In this document: positions 52,539-61,827 of the stretch, in pieces
Layout: each line of letters opens with the position of its first letter
Numbering within the stretch: position 1 is the stretch's first letter
NCBI GenBank assembly: GCA_017472965.1
Contig: JAFUNR010000010.1
Coordinates: 124,001-188,000 of the forward strand
Origin: Oscillospiraceae bacterium
GTDB lineage: Bacteria; Bacillota; Clostridia; Oscillospirales; Ruminococcaceae
Direction of reading: 5' to 3'
Length of the DNA stretch: 64,000 nucleotides
Translations under genes and position numbers: made by a program
The notes under the pieces: model-generated
Databases searched by the model: none
What the model was told of the DNA's origin: nothing
The model's input: only the letters and a program-made list of their open reading frames with translations

Positions 52539-53979
52539 AGGTATTCCCCTCTTTGCGCTGCCTGATCTCTGCCTGCTCCTTTTCAATGACATTTTCCACC
52601 GAAAGGAAAATCAGCAGAACAGCCAGTACCAGACCGGTAACGGTTTCCAGACCCACAAACCCGAAGGTGATCACATTTTTCACTGTTTCGGACTGAACCG
52701 CCACCAGATCGCCGGCAGCATTCACATAGGGCTGCACATAACCGGCATTCGCCAGCAGACCGTTGAATATACCGGTGCAAACGCCGATCAGCGCACAGGC
52801 GATCACGTTATAGACAGACATGGCAATACCGTCACAGCGGAAGCCGGCCTTCCACTCAATATGATCCAGCACATCCGCGAACAGCGCCATAAATACATAA
52901 GCACAGGGCAGACCGCCGATATTTTTGATGAACTGACCCGCCAGCACGATGACCATGCTGGTTGGGAACATCCAGCAGACGGCGCTGCCAATGGCATAGA
53001 GAATAAATCCAACCAGGGTGACATTGCGTTTGCCGAATTTTTTTGCCAGCGGCCAGACGGCAAAAATGCCGATGCCCATGGGAATGCCGCCCAGAGCAGA
53101 GACCAGCGTCTGCGTGATACCGTCGTTGTAGGTGCCCAGCACATAGTTGCAGAAATAGACAAGGCTCAGGTTTTTGATGGAGCTGCCCAATGTGTAGATC
53201 AGGAAGTAGACATAAATGATGATCATGTACTTATCTGTAAAGATCGTTTTGAGCTGTCCGGCAAAGGATACGCCGGATCGCTCTTCTTCCCCCGCTTCCA
53301 GCGTCACTCTTTCCTTGGTGAAAAAATATTCCAGCAATGTCAGCGGCAGGGCGAGAATCGAAAGAATGCTCATAGTCAGAATCCATTTCTCCCTGTCGAT
53401 CCCCAGCGCAGGCATGATAACCATGGGGAACACAAGTGCCACAAGGATACCGCTCATCATAATGCTGGCGATCTGGTTGAAAACAGACAGTCCGCCGCGC
53501 TGCGTGGTATCCCGGGTGGAAAGCGGAACCATCAGATTATGACTCATGTTGAAAACGGTATAGGCAAAGGAGTAAAACAGGTTATACGACACCATGACCC
53601 AGACCGCCTGCACCGCTTCACCCGCATTGGGAACGGTGAAAAGCAGAATACCCGTCACCGTCACAAGCGGCGCGGAAAGCAGCAGCCACGGACGGGCTTT
53701 ACCCTCTTTGGTGTGGGTACGGTCAATGATATACCCCATGATCACATTGGTGACGGCATCGATGATTTTGGAAACAACGGGAAATACCACCAGAAATGCA
53801 CCGCCCCACAGCGGTGCCAACCCCAGCACATCGGTATAATACACATTCAGATAAGAGCCAAGTACCGCATTGAGCAGCAGCGCTCCGGCGGGCCCGACAA
53901 GATATCCCAGCCATTTTTCACTTTTGGACACTGCGGCAGTATTGATCCTGCCGGCAGGAAGCCTGACTTCTTTTTTCAC
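52525..53979 (-). CDS. GPH-family sugar:cation symporter (MFS superfamily)
   Basis: This 484-residue integral membrane protein has about 12 helices and GPH (MelB/GutA/XynP-like) features. These are an N-terminal [22 protein letters not shown], a D-x-x-x-D-like pair in [27 protein letters not shown], and a central loop near residue 230. GPH carriers import glycosides with Na+ or H+. The start codon is GTG 53979 after GGGGG. It lies between the GH3 and GH78 genes, so its cargo is probably a plant glycoside containing glucose and rhamnose. Confidence 0.9.
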   Translation of the reverse strand: MKKEVRLPAGRINTAAVSKSEKWLGYLVGPAGALLLNAVLGSYLNVYYTDVLGLAPLWGGAFLVVFPVVSKIIDAVTNVIMGYIIDRTHTKEGKARPWLLLSAPLVTVTGILLFTVPNAGEAVQAVWVMVSYNLFYSFAYTVFNMSHNLMVPLSTRDTTQRGGLSVFNQIASIMMSGILVALVFPMVIMPALGIDREKWILTMSILSILALPLTLLEYFFTKERVTLEAGEEERSGVSFAGQLKTIFTDKYMIIIYVYFLIYTLGSSIKNLSLVYFCNYVLGTYNDGITQTLVSALGGIPMGIGIFAVWPLAKKFGKRNVTLVGFILYAIGSAVCWMFPTSMVIVLAGQFIKNIGGLPCAYVFMALFADVLDHIEWKAGFRCDGIAMSVYNVIACALIGVCTGIFNGLLANAGYVQPYVNAAGDLVAVQSETVKNVITFGFVGLETVTGLVLAVLLIFLSVENVIEKEQAEIRQRKEGNTCESN

Positions 53980-53996
53980 GATTCGATCCCCCGTTT

Positions 53997-56339
53997 TTAT
54001 TTTTTCAGCATCGCTCTCAGACCCTTGATGTAATGGCCGTTAGCCATATGAAGCAGACCTTCCGCCAGAGAATCGCTCATCATTCCGCCGCTGCTGATGA
54101 CGACACTGCGCACGGGGCAATCCGTGGCACAGGTGAGCATCATCCGGTAGGCAGGATCGCTCATATCCTTTTTGCCGCCAAAGCTCTTTGCTATGATCCT
54201 CTCCGTCACTTTGTACTGGATTTTCATGACAAGGGACCGGTCTTTCATCTCCATGCAGGTGGAATCCATGTCAAACTGACCTTTTTCCGGTTCCGGCAAA
54301 ACAGGTACCGGATGTCCCATCAGCTTTTCCCATTCCGAACGGGTCGGCTTTCCTGCCAATGTCTCATACCAGCTTCCTGCCTGCCATTCTGGAACGGCCA
54401 GCTCCCCGCCGGCGACTTCGACCGTCTGCTCCAGACGGATATCGCGGCTGGATGCCCCGATTTTCACCGTGTAAAGGCCGCCGGGGACCTTCCAGCCGTC
54501 ACTCCAGACGGCAAAGCTGCGGTCATCCAGCTCAAAATCCACCACTGTCTCCTCTCCCGGTGCAAGCTCGACCCGCTCGAAGCCTTTCAGTTCTTTTTCC
54601 GGCCGGAAAATACCGTTTTGGGGCGGTGCGATATAAAGCTGCACCACCTCGCCGCCGCAAACGCTCCCGATATTTTTAACCCGCACCGATACTCTGCGGC
54701 CCTGCACAGTCAGGTCACTGTATGCGAAAGAGGTATAGGACAGGCCGTGGCCAAAGGGATACCGAACCGTTTTTTTCGCCTTGTCGTAATAGCGGTATCC
54801 CACGTAGATGCCCTCGCGGTATTCGGTGTTCTTTTCGCCGAAGGTGTCTGCCGAAATCACATCTTCATAGGCAAGCGGCCAGGTTTCCGTCAGTCTTCCG
54901 GAGGGATTCTCACTGCCGGTCAACAGGTTGGCCGCAGCCTGTCCGCCCGCCTGTCCGGGCAAACCCATATACAAAATCGCCCTGACCTTATCTGCCCAGG
55001 GAAGCTCCATTGCACTGCCGCCCAACAGCACAACGACCGTATTGGGATTGGCCGCCGTCACAGCCTCCACCAGCGCATTGTAACCTTCCGGCAGGTGCAT
55101 ATGTCCGCGGTCAAAGCCCTCGGATTCATAACTTTCGGGTAAGCCGACCACTACAACAGCGGTTTTGTGCTGCTTTGCTGCTTCTGCGGCGGCTTGCAGA
55201 TCCGCCTGCGTGACATTCCCTTCTGCATCTCCGCAGGGCGTATACGGAACCCCGGGCAAGGCATCCGTGATACTGACCAGCCTTGTCGGATTGATATGAC
55301 TGCTGCCGCTGCCCTGATAGCGCAGTTCCGCCGCCATGCAGCCGATCAACACCGCATCTTTTTCTGCCAAAGGAAGAGCGCCACCCTCATTTTTCAACAG
55401 GACCGCACCCTGCTCGGCTAGCTTTCGAGCCAACTCGTGATGGGCATCCCAATCGATCTGCGGCACAGTGATTTTTCCGCTTTGCTCCACCAGCCGAAGA
55501 ATGCGCTCCACTGCAGCATCCACATCCTTTTCAGCCAAGCTGCCGCTGCGAACCGCCTCCAACGCGGCTTTTTCCATGAATTTCGAACCGCCGGGCATAT
55601 TCAGATCGCAGCCGGCCTTATATCCCTCGATCCGGTCGTTCAGAGCGCCCCAGTCGGTGACCACCAGACCGCAAAAGCCCCATTGCTCACGCAAAATACC
55701 GCTCAGCAGCTCTTTGTTATCGCTGGCATGGACACCGTTGATCTTATTATAGGAGCACATGACCGTGCCCGGTTTTCCCTCTTTGACCGCAAGCTCAAAG
55801 GGTGTCAGATAAATCTCGCGGAATGTCCGCTCATCCAGCCGGCTGTCGCCGTTCTGGCGCTTATACTCCTGATTGTTGGCTGCAAAATGCTTTACACTGG
55901 AGGCCACACCCGTACTCTGCTGTGCACGAATAAAGGCCGCCGCCATTTTTCCGGCAAAATAGGGATCCTCCGAAATATACTCGAAATTTCTGCCGCCAAG
56001 CGGGTTGCGTTTGATATTGCAGCCCGGTCCCAGAACCACCGAAACGCCTGCCGCTGCCCCCTCTTTACCGATGGCCTCGCCTTCCGCAGCATACAGCTCC
56101 CGGTTCCAGCTTGCGCCGGCTGTCACGGCCGTGGGAAAGCAGGTGGCAGGCAAGGAATCGTTGATGCCCAGCATATCTGCATCCGCCGCCTGACACCGCA
56201 GACCGTGTGGCCCGTCGGACATCATGACTGCGGGAATTCCGTACTGCGGCATCGCTTTGGTGTGCCAAAAATCTGCACCGGTACACAGAGAGATCTTATC
56301 CTCCAGAGTCATGCTTGCTATGATTCGCCGGATATCCAT
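53997..56339 (-). CDS. Beta-glucosidase, GH3
   Basis: This 780-residue GH3 enzyme has an N-terminal TIM barrel (residues 1-290) with KHFAANNQE and the catalytic Asp in [13 protein letters not shown]. An alpha/beta sandwich domain follows (about 310-530), with [17 protein letters not shown] carrying the likely acid/base region. A fibronectin III-like domain (about 560-640, [17 protein letters not shown]) and a C-terminal extension of about 100 residues complete it. There is no signal peptide. It is the first gene of the GPH/GH78 operon and divergent from an AraC regulator. The start is ATG 56339 after GGAGGG; the specific beta-linked substrate is unknown. Confidence 0.92.
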   Translation of the reverse strand: MDIRRIIASMTLEDKISLCTGADFWHTKAMPQYGIPAVMMSDGPHGLRCQAADADMLGINDSLPATCFPTAVTAGASWNRELYAAEGEAIGKEGAAAGVSVVLGPGCNIKRNPLGGRNFEYISEDPYFAGKMAAAFIRAQQSTGVASSVKHFAANNQEYKRQNGDSRLDERTFREIYLTPFELAVKEGKPGTVMCSYNKINGVHASDNKELLSGILREQWGFCGLVVTDWGALNDRIEGYKAGCDLNMPGGSKFMEKAALEAVRSGSLAEKDVDAAVERILRLVEQSGKITVPQIDWDAHHELARKLAEQGAVLLKNEGGALPLAEKDAVLIGCMAAELRYQGSGSSHINPTRLVSITDALPGVPYTPCGDAEGNVTQADLQAAAEAAKQHKTAVVVVGLPESYESEGFDRGHMHLPEGYNALVEAVTAANPNTVVVLLGGSAMELPWADKVRAILYMGLPGQAGGQAAANLLTGSENPSGRLTETWPLAYEDVISADTFGEKNTEYREGIYVGYRYYDKAKKTVRYPFGHGLSYTSFAYSDLTVQGRRVSVRVKNIGSVCGGEVVQLYIAPPQNGIFRPEKELKGFERVELAPGEETVVDFELDDRSFAVWSDGWKVPGGLYTVKIGASSRDIRLEQTVEVAGGELAVPEWQAGSWYETLAGKPTRSEWEKLMGHPVPVLPEPEKGQFDMDSTCMEMKDRSLVMKIQYKVTERIIAKSFGGKKDMSDPAYRMMLTCATDCPVRSVVISSGGMMSDSLAEGLLHMANGHYIKGLRAMLKK

Positions 56340-56402
56340 GGTCAATGCCCTCCAGATACAGTTATTTCACCATAATCATAGCATACGATAACCCTCGCCG
56401 TC

Positions 56403-56431
56403 TTGCACATTTGTTACCGATACTGTATAAT
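56403..56431 (+). promoter_or_regulatory. Promoter of the second AraC-family gene
   Basis: -35 TTGCAC (56403-56408), a 17-base spacer and -10 TATAAT (56426-56431). An inverted repeat GTTAC (56413-56417)/GTAAC (56433-56437) brackets the -10 and could be an autoregulatory site. Confidence 0.65.
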
Positions 56432-56453
56432 TGTAACCAAATGAGGTGATGCT

Positions 56454-57638
56454 ATGGAAAACATCGATCTGCAGTATCTTTGTACTGTCATCGGAAATCT
56501 GTCCGGTATTCCTATCCGGCTGTACCGCGGCAATGTACCGGAATTCTGCCATTCTCTCGTCCGGCTTCCAAGAGATCCGATCGGAGTTTATATCGCAGAT
56601 ATCCGGAATATTCAAACCAATGTGGGATACTTTGTCACAAAACATTTCAACTACTATGGCATCGTCAATGCAAAAGATGTAAAAATCATCATCGGCCCCA
56701 CACGGCAAACCGAAAACACGACACAGGAGCTGCGGGAGCTTGCCTTCCGTGCGGATGTTCCGGCCGAAGAAACCGACGATTTTGTCAACGCCATGAAAAG
56801 CATCGTCCGAATGCCGCTGGAAAGTATTATGCAGATCCTGTGCACCATGAACTATATTCTGAACGGAGAGAAGCTCTCTTTGCATGATATTGCGATCTAT
56901 GATACACAAGAGCCGTCTTTTTTCCAACAGCCGATGCCGCACGGTACGGCTGATATGTCCCGTCCGCACAACCTTCATAACACCTTTGAGCTGGAACAGA
57001 CCGTGATGAACATTGTGCGCAAGGGCGACTCCGCTGCGCTGCAGGAATGGACCGCCTCTGCGCCGGCAGTACGCGGCGGTATTCTTGCCGATGAGCAGCT
57101 GCGTCAGCTGAAAAACACCTTTATCGTCACAACAACACTTGCTTCACGCGCGGCGATCCGCGGCGGCATGGATATCGACGATGCATTCACCCTCAGCGAT
57201 GCTTTCATTCAGAAATGCGAGCTGATCAGTGCCCCGGATAAAATCATAAATCTGCAGTATCAAATGGTCACAGAATTTACCCGGCGGGTCGAGATGATCC
57301 GGCTGGGAAAACAGCCGTCAAAACTTGCCATCGATGTGGCTAATTACATCCAGCATCATCTTTCCGAACCGATCACTGCAGAGGATATCGCCAAAGAGCT
57401 TTATCTGAGCCGACCGTACCTTTCGCGTAAATTCATCGAAGAGACCGGTATCAGTCTGACCGATTACATTCTGAACGAAAAAACGGAGGAGGCCAAACGC
57501 CTTCTCCGTTACTCGGATAAATCCCTGACCGCCATCAGCGGATATCTTGGTTTTTCCTCACAAAGTCATTTTTCCAGAGTGTTCAAAAAATACAGCGGAA
57601 GTACTCCCGGAGAATATCGGGAGAAATTTACAGTGTGA
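56454..57638 (+). CDS. AraC-family transcriptional regulator (YesN-like)
   Basis: This 394-residue regulator has a long N-terminal region (1-290) without a recognised cupin. A C-terminal AraC DNA-binding domain (about 295-394) has two helix-turn-helix units, ITAEDIAKELYLSRPYLSRKF and ISGYLGFSSQSHFSRVFKKYSG. It is cytoplasmic, with no membrane helix or receiver domain. It is divergent from the GH3-GPH-GH78 operon and probably controls it in response to a glycoside. The start is ATG 56454 after GAGGTGAT. Confidence 0.9.
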   Translation: MENIDLQYLCTVIGNLSGIPIRLYRGNVPEFCHSLVRLPRDPIGVYIADIRNIQTNVGYFVTKHFNYYGIVNAKDVKIIIGPTRQTENTTQELRELAFRADVPAEETDDFVNAMKSIVRMPLESIMQILCTMNYILNGEKLSLHDIAIYDTQEPSFFQQPMPHGTADMSRPHNLHNTFELEQTVMNIVRKGDSAALQEWTASAPAVRGGILADEQLRQLKNTFIVTTTLASRAAIRGGMDIDDAFTLSDAFIQKCELISAPDKIINLQYQMVTEFTRRVEMIRLGKQPSKLAIDVANYIQHHLSEPITAEDIAKELYLSRPYLSRKFIEETGISLTDYILNEKTEEAKRLLRYSDKSLTAISGYLGFSSQSHFSRVFKKYSGSTPGEYREKFTV

Positions 57639-57796
57639 AAAATGTATTTCTTCCGCTGCCTGCAGAATCAACGAAACGAGCCTGTGAGCGCACAAGGCAA
57701 TCCCACGAACAGACACTGTACCCGAGCACCCATTCCGCTAAAAACAAGAGAAAAGACGAAAAAACGCTCCACACATGGCAAAGGGCTCCGAAATCA

Positions 57797-57843
57797 CAAA
57801 AAAATCGAGTGTCCGTAACTTAAACCCGTTACGAACACTCGAT
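57797..57843 (-). terminator. Terminator of the second tRNA-Leu
   Basis: On the minus strand, AATCGAGTGTTCGTAAC pairs with GTTACGGACACTCGATT (one mismatch) and is followed by seven T residues. Confidence 0.88.
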
Positions 57844-57844
57844 T

Positions 57845-57931
57845 TGGTGCGGATGAAGGGACTTGAACCCCCATGAAATTGCTTTCACTAGAACCTGAAT
57901 CTAGCGCGTCTGCCAATTCCGCCACATCCGC
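57845..57931 (-). tRNA. tRNA-Leu (anticodon CAG), second copy
   Basis: This 87-base tRNA is identical to that at 1203-1289, including encoded CCA, the CTAGA/TCTAG anticodon stem with CAG, and a long variable arm. Its flanks also match: the same promoter spacing and the same 5' leader hairpin. The downstream terminators differ in sequence. Confidence 0.97.
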
Positions 57932-57936
57932 ATATT

Positions 57937-57956
57937 GCCGTCCGTTTTCTGACGGC
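57937..57956 (-). other. 5' leader hairpin of the second pre-tRNA-Leu
   Basis: On the minus strand, GCCGTC and GACGGC enclose an eight-base loop differing from the first copy by one base (G for A). It ends five bases before the mature tRNA. Confidence 0.55.
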
Positions 57957-57962
57957 TTAATT

Positions 57963-57991
57963 ATAATACCACAACACATCCGGTTTGTCAA
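57963..57991 (-). promoter_or_regulatory. Promoter of the second tRNA-Leu
   Basis: On the minus strand, -35 TTGACA (57986-57991), a 17-base spacer and -10 TATTAT (57963-57968), as in the first copy. Confidence 0.8.
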
Positions 57992-58065
57992 CATCTTTTT
58001 TCGTTTATTTTAGAGATTTCGTGTCATTTTACAGTTTTTTTAATACCATATACGGAATATTTACC

Positions 58066-58094
58066 TTTACAAACCGGATGGAATACCCTATAAT
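58066..58094 (+). promoter_or_regulatory. Promoter of the LysR-family gene
   Basis: -35 TTTACA (58066-58071), a 17-base spacer and -10 TATAAT (58089-58094), 34 bases before the start codon. Confidence 0.7.
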
Positions 58095-58127
58095 TATTTT
58101 ACACCTACTTAAAAGGAGGCTTTCTTG

Positions 58128-59069
58128 ATGGATCTTGCTCACCTGCGTTATGCAGTAGAGATCGCACGCACCCGCTCCATCAGCCAGGCTGCCGAAAACC
58201 TTTATATGGGTCAGCCCAATCTTTCCCGCGCGATCCGCGATCTGGAGGATGAGCTGCAGATTCAGATATTCCGGCGTACCTCCCGCGGAGTTTCCATCAC
58301 ACAGGACGGTGAAGATTTTCTGCGTTACGCCCGAAGCATTGTACTGCAAGCCGATGAAATTGAAAATATCTACAAAAATAAGAAACTTCCAAAGCAGCGG
58401 TTTTCCCTCTGTGCACCACGGGTAAGTTATATATCCGAAGCCTTTACCCGTTTTACACAGCTTGCCGCTGCCAGTCATCCGGAAGAACAGCCCTTCGAGT
58501 TTTTCTACAAGGAAACCAATTCGATGAAGGCGATCAACAAGGTACTGAACGGCGATTACGATCTGGCGATCATTCGCTATCAGACCATCTTTGACAAGTA
58601 TTTCCGCGAAATGTTCGGCGAAAAAAAGCTGACAGCTGAAACCATTGCCGATTTCCCCTATTACGTGACCCTATCCGCCTGTGATCCTCTGGCGAAAAAG
58701 GAAGTTCTTCTTGTGCAGGACCTTGTGCATGGGATCGAAATTCTGCATGCTGACCCGTATGTTCCCTCTCTGCCCACCGCCGACCTGATGAAGGCCGAAT
58801 CCTCCGAGGCGGTCAGCCGCAAGGTGTATGTCTATGAACGCGGCAGCCAGTTCTCACTGCTGGAAAATGTACCGGGTGCTTTCATGTGGCTATCCCGTGT
58901 GCCGGATGATCTTCTGGATAAATACGGACTGGTACAGAAAAGCTGCGCCGACCACACAAGAAGGTATAAAGATGTGCTTATATACCGCAAAAACTACAAG
59001 CTGACCGAACTGGACAATCTGTTTGTTCTGGAACTTTGCCGCAGCAAGCGGGAACATCTGGACACTTGA
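58128..59069 (+). CDS. LysR-family transcriptional regulator
   Basis: This 313-residue protein has an N-terminal winged helix (residues 1-60) with the LysR signature SISQAAENLYMGQPNLSRAI followed by LEDELQIQIFRRTSRGV, a linker helix, and a substrate-binding-type domain (about 90-300). The inducer domain differs enough from well-known members that I cannot suggest a ligand. The start is ATG 58128, seven bases after AAGGAGG; a TTG three bases upstream is closer to that site. It is followed after 13 bases by a PHP-type phosphatase, probably in the same transcript. Confidence 0.92.
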   Translation: MDLAHLRYAVEIARTRSISQAAENLYMGQPNLSRAIRDLEDELQIQIFRRTSRGVSITQDGEDFLRYARSIVLQADEIENIYKNKKLPKQRFSLCAPRVSYISEAFTRFTQLAAASHPEEQPFEFFYKETNSMKAINKVLNGDYDLAIIRYQTIFDKYFREMFGEKKLTAETIADFPYYVTLSACDPLAKKEVLLVQDLVHGIEILHADPYVPSLPTADLMKAESSEAVSRKVYVYERGSQFSLLENVPGAFMWLSRVPDDLLDKYGLVQKSCADHTRRYKDVLIYRKNYKLTELDNLFVLELCRSKREHLDT

Positions 59070-59082
59070 AAAGGAGAAAACC

Positions 59083-59904
59083 ATGTACCCATTATCCAAT
59101 CTGCACACCCACACCAATTTCTGTGACGGGAAGTATTCGCCAGAGGAAATGGTACAAGCTGCCATTCGCGAAAATTTTGTTTCTCTGGGTTTTTCCGGTC
59201 ACAGCTTTACCCCCTGTGATATGAGCTACTGCATGCTGCCGGAGAAAATTCCCCTGTACAAGGCCGAGATCCGCCGCCTGCAGGAAAAGTACAAGGATCA
59301 GATCGAAATTTATCTGGGCACCGAACGGGATTATTACACCGAGCACGGTGAATTCACCGATGACTATGATTATATGCTGGGAAGCGTGCATTACATCCTG
59401 AAAGGCCGCCGCTGCTATGCCATCGACCACGCAGAAAGTGAACAGATTGACGCGGTGCGCGAAGTATACGGCGGTGACTGGTGGGGACTGATCCGTGATT
59501 ATTACGAATTGATGGCCAGACTGCCCGAACGCTTTACGCCGGATGTGATCGGCCATTTCGATGTGATCACCAAATTCAACGAAGGCGGCCGCCTGTTCGA
59601 CGAGGAAGATCCCGTCTATAAGAATGTCGCCATGGAAGCCATGGAGGCCATTCTGCCCCACTGCCGTCTGTTTGAAATGAACACCGGTGCTATTGCCCGC
59701 AAAAAACGCACCACACCTTACATCGCGCCGTTTCTGCTGCGCTTTTTGAAAGAGCACGGCGGCGAGATCTGCATCAACAGCGACTGCCATGACTGGCATT
59801 ATCTTACCTGCGCCTTTGATATGGCCGTGGAGCAGGCCCGGGCCGCCGGCTTCACCCATGCCAAAATCCTGAAAGGCGGCCGTTTTGAGGATGTAAAGCT
59901 ATAA
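59083..59904 (+). CDS. Histidinol-phosphatase, PHP family (HisJ-type)
   Basis: This 273-residue metal-dependent phosphatase has the PHP motifs NLHTHTNFCDGKYSPEEM at residues 6-23, GFSGHSFTP, YLGTERDYY, GSVHYI, GHFDVITKF and INSDCHDWHYL, in the order of HisJ/HisK. It would hydrolyse histidinol phosphate in histidine synthesis, although related PHP enzymes act on other phosphoesters. No other his genes are in the window. The start is ATG 59083 after AAAGGAG. Confidence 0.88.
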   Translation: MYPLSNLHTHTNFCDGKYSPEEMVQAAIRENFVSLGFSGHSFTPCDMSYCMLPEKIPLYKAEIRRLQEKYKDQIEIYLGTERDYYTEHGEFTDDYDYMLGSVHYILKGRRCYAIDHAESEQIDAVREVYGGDWWGLIRDYYELMARLPERFTPDVIGHFDVITKFNEGGRLFDEEDPVYKNVAMEAMEAILPHCRLFEMNTGAIARKKRTTPYIAPFLLRFLKEHGGEICINSDCHDWHYLTCAFDMAVEQARAAGFTHAKILKGGRFEDVKL

Positions 59905-59927
59905 GCGTTTTCTTTATACAAAAACCA

Positions 59928-59970
59928 ACCGTCCGTACTATGCATTCCATGGTACGGACGGTTTTTCTCT
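59928..59970 (+). terminator. Terminator after the PHP phosphatase
   Basis: The perfect stem ACCGTCCGTAC/GTACGGACGGT has a 13-base loop and is followed by TTTTCTCTTTT. Confidence 0.85.
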
Positions 59971-60069
59971 TTTCCTGCATGGAATTATTTTCGCTGTACC
60001 AAAGTGCGGATATCTTCTTCACCAAAATCCTCCCAAAAACATACTATGGCAGGAAGGAGGCGATGCCCA

Positions 60070-60786
60070 ATGAACGAGAAACCTTGTAAACCCATTCCCT
60101 GCCCTGACTATTGCTGTCCCGAACCGGAACCTTGCCCGCCCGACTGTGAACAGCAATGCTACGAGGCATATCGCCGCTGCATGGAGCAACACTCCGGATC
60201 GGACAGCAAAAAGGCCGAAAACAGTGGAACCGGCGACTTCAATGGCAGCGTCAACAACGGAGGTGATTCTGTGAGCAATGATATCTATCCCGGCACCGCA
60301 CTGCGGTGGGGTTCTGCGGGCACCGATGTGGTAAATATGCAGAACCGGCTGAACCGGCTTTCCAATGTGTATACTGCCATCAACAACCAGACTGTGGACG
60401 GTCGTTTCGGGCAGAATATGTACAACTCTGTGGTGCGTTTTCAGCGGCAGCACGGCCTTGTACCGGACGGCGTGATCGGCCGGCAGACATGGAACCGCAT
60501 TGTGACCGTGGATAACGCCCAGACCGGCGGCGATTTCGTTTCCGTCACTACACCGTATCCCGGGTATGTGCTGACACGAGGGGCAACCGGCGACAATGTA
60601 CGCTTTATTCAAAGCTATATGAGCGCCGTGCCCGGCCTGACACCGGTGGCCATCGACGGCAGATTTGGTGCAAACACCGAACAGCTGGTACGCAGCTTCC
60701 AGCAGCGCTACAATCTTGCTGTAGACGGTAAGGTCGGCCCCGCAACATGGGCAGCCATGGTACGGGTATTCAATTCCGTCAACTGA
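60070..60786 (+). CDS. Peptidoglycan-binding protein with Cys/Pro-rich N-terminus
   Basis: This 238-residue protein has two C-terminal PG_binding_1 domains (about residues 75-150 and 160-235). The repeat cores are VDGRFGQNMYNSVVRFQRQHG and IDGRFGANTEQLVRSFQQRYN, each followed by DG and a W-containing turn. The first 40 residues hold nine cysteines among many prolines (PCKPIPCPDYCCPEPEPCPP), and a Ser/Gly/Asn-rich linker follows. No signal peptide is visible despite the cell-wall-type domains. This suggests mother-cell synthesis and disulfide-linked assembly on the spore surface, which is inference. The start is ATG 60070 after AAGGAGG. Confidence 0.85.
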   Translation: MNEKPCKPIPCPDYCCPEPEPCPPDCEQQCYEAYRRCMEQHSGSDSKKAENSGTGDFNGSVNNGGDSVSNDIYPGTALRWGSAGTDVVNMQNRLNRLSNVYTAINNQTVDGRFGQNMYNSVVRFQRQHGLVPDGVIGRQTWNRIVTVDNAQTGGDFVSVTTPYPGYVLTRGATGDNVRFIQSYMSAVPGLTPVAIDGRFGANTEQLVRSFQQRYNLAVDGKVGPATWAAMVRVFNSVN

Positions 60787-60832
60787 TCGTAAAAACTCCG
60801 CATCTGCCATACAGCAGGTGCGGAGTTCCCTT

Positions 60833-61315
60833 TTATTTCAAAATATGCCGGCGCAGCCAGCCCTTCCCCCGCCGCCAGAAATGCCGCAGCGGCCGGCTGA
60901 AATGCCAAAGACAACAGTACATCCGGTATCCGGGGTTCGTCACCGAAATGCGCTTTTCGCCCCGGTAAAAAACAGTGACCAGAGCAATCATCTGATCATA
61001 GCGCAGGCCGTGTTCCATTTCAAACTGATTATCACCGATGCAGGTATAGGTACTGTCCGCTTCAACAATACGATGCAGTACATATTTACCGTCATCCCGC
61101 CGATACAAAGGAAGATCAAATCTGCGCAGCTTTTCCGGCAGCGGCGAAAGCACCACACTGTCGAGCCCTTGCCGCAGCATCGGCAGCATACTGATTCCCC
61201 GCGGTGAAAAACGGACCGATTTACCCGCTGCAAGACTTTCACGGATCAGCGGCATCAAGGTATCCAGCTCTGCAAAATGCTCCTGCGGCCGTTCCTTTTT
61301 CTTTTTGCTGTGCAT
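60833..61315 (-). CDS. S24/S26-family peptidase-like protein
   Basis: This 160-residue protein has the signal-peptidase-type Ser motif RGISMLPMLRQGLDSVVL (about residues 42-60) and a second conserved block GKYVLHRIVEADSTYTCIGDN with the HRI histidine. These resemble the Ser-His (SipW/ER-type) S26 peptidases. Unlike true signal peptidases it has no membrane helix; both ends are basic. Related small S24/S26 proteins in gut Clostridia have no established role. The start is ATG 61315 after GGGAGAA. It is convergent with the peptidoglycan-binding gene. Confidence 0.75.
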   Translation of the reverse strand: MHSKKKKERPQEHFAELDTLMPLIRESLAAGKSVRFSPRGISMLPMLRQGLDSVVLSPLPEKLRRFDLPLYRRDDGKYVLHRIVEADSTYTCIGDNQFEMEHGLRYDQMIALVTVFYRGEKRISVTNPGYRMYCCLWHFSRPLRHFWRRGKGWLRRHILK

Positions 61316-61470
61316 TCGCTGTTCTCCCTTCTGCGCTGTTTTATCTATTATAGCATTTTTCGATTTATCAGGCAACTGCATATCCCTGCACATACGACTT
61401 TATCTTTTTGAATATCTGTCAAAAATCAGACAACACTATCTGTGAAGACAATCAACGGAGGTGAAAAACA

Positions 61471-61662
61471 ATGCGCGTAACAGTTGACAAAAGCGGCTGC
61501 ATCAGCTGCGGTCTTTGCGTCAGCACCTGTCCGGAACTTTTTGCTATGGACAGCAGTGAAAAGGCCGAGGCAATGCTCTCACCCGTGCCGCCCAATCTGG
61601 AGGAATGTGCCCGCAAAGCGGCGGATACCTGCCCGGTGAGCGTGATCGAGGTAACAGAATAA
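61471..61662 (+). CDS. Ferredoxin, single [4Fe-4S] cluster type
   Basis: This 63-residue ferredoxin is of the Thermotoga/Bacillus Fer kind. The cluster ligands are CISCGLCVSTC near residues 10-20 and a distant Cys in ADTCPVSVIEV near residue 54. The second cluster motif is missing, giving one [4Fe-4S]. It serves as a low-potential electron carrier in the cytoplasm. The start is ATG 61471 after GGAGGTG. It is monocistronic with its own terminator. Confidence 0.93.
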   Translation: MRVTVDKSGCISCGLCVSTCPELFAMDSSEKAEAMLSPVPPNLEECARKAADTCPVSVIEVTE

Positions 61663-61677
61663 GCCTGATAACTTACA

Positions 61678-61711
61678 AAAGCTGCCGTTTTTCGCGGCAG
61701 CTTTCTTCTAT
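61678..61711 (+). terminator. Terminator after ferredoxin
   Basis: The stem AAAGCTGCCG/CGGCAGCTTT has a seven-base loop and is followed by CTTCT. Confidence 0.75.
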
Positions 61712-61773
61712 GAATGCGGACTTACGGGCCTGCCGCAGCTCTTTTGCTGCAACACAGACTGACAAATTCAACA

Positions 61774-61814
61774 AAGGCGGCTGCAAAATTTACATTCAGC
61801 AGCCGCCTTTTCGA
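61774..61814 (-). terminator. Terminator of the transcarboxylase-type operon
   Basis: The stem AAAGGCGGCTGC/GCAGCCGCCTTT is separated by a 14-base loop, just after the 5S-type gene; the flanks are AT-rich. Confidence 0.7.
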
Positions 61815-61827
61815 TCAATGATTCAGA

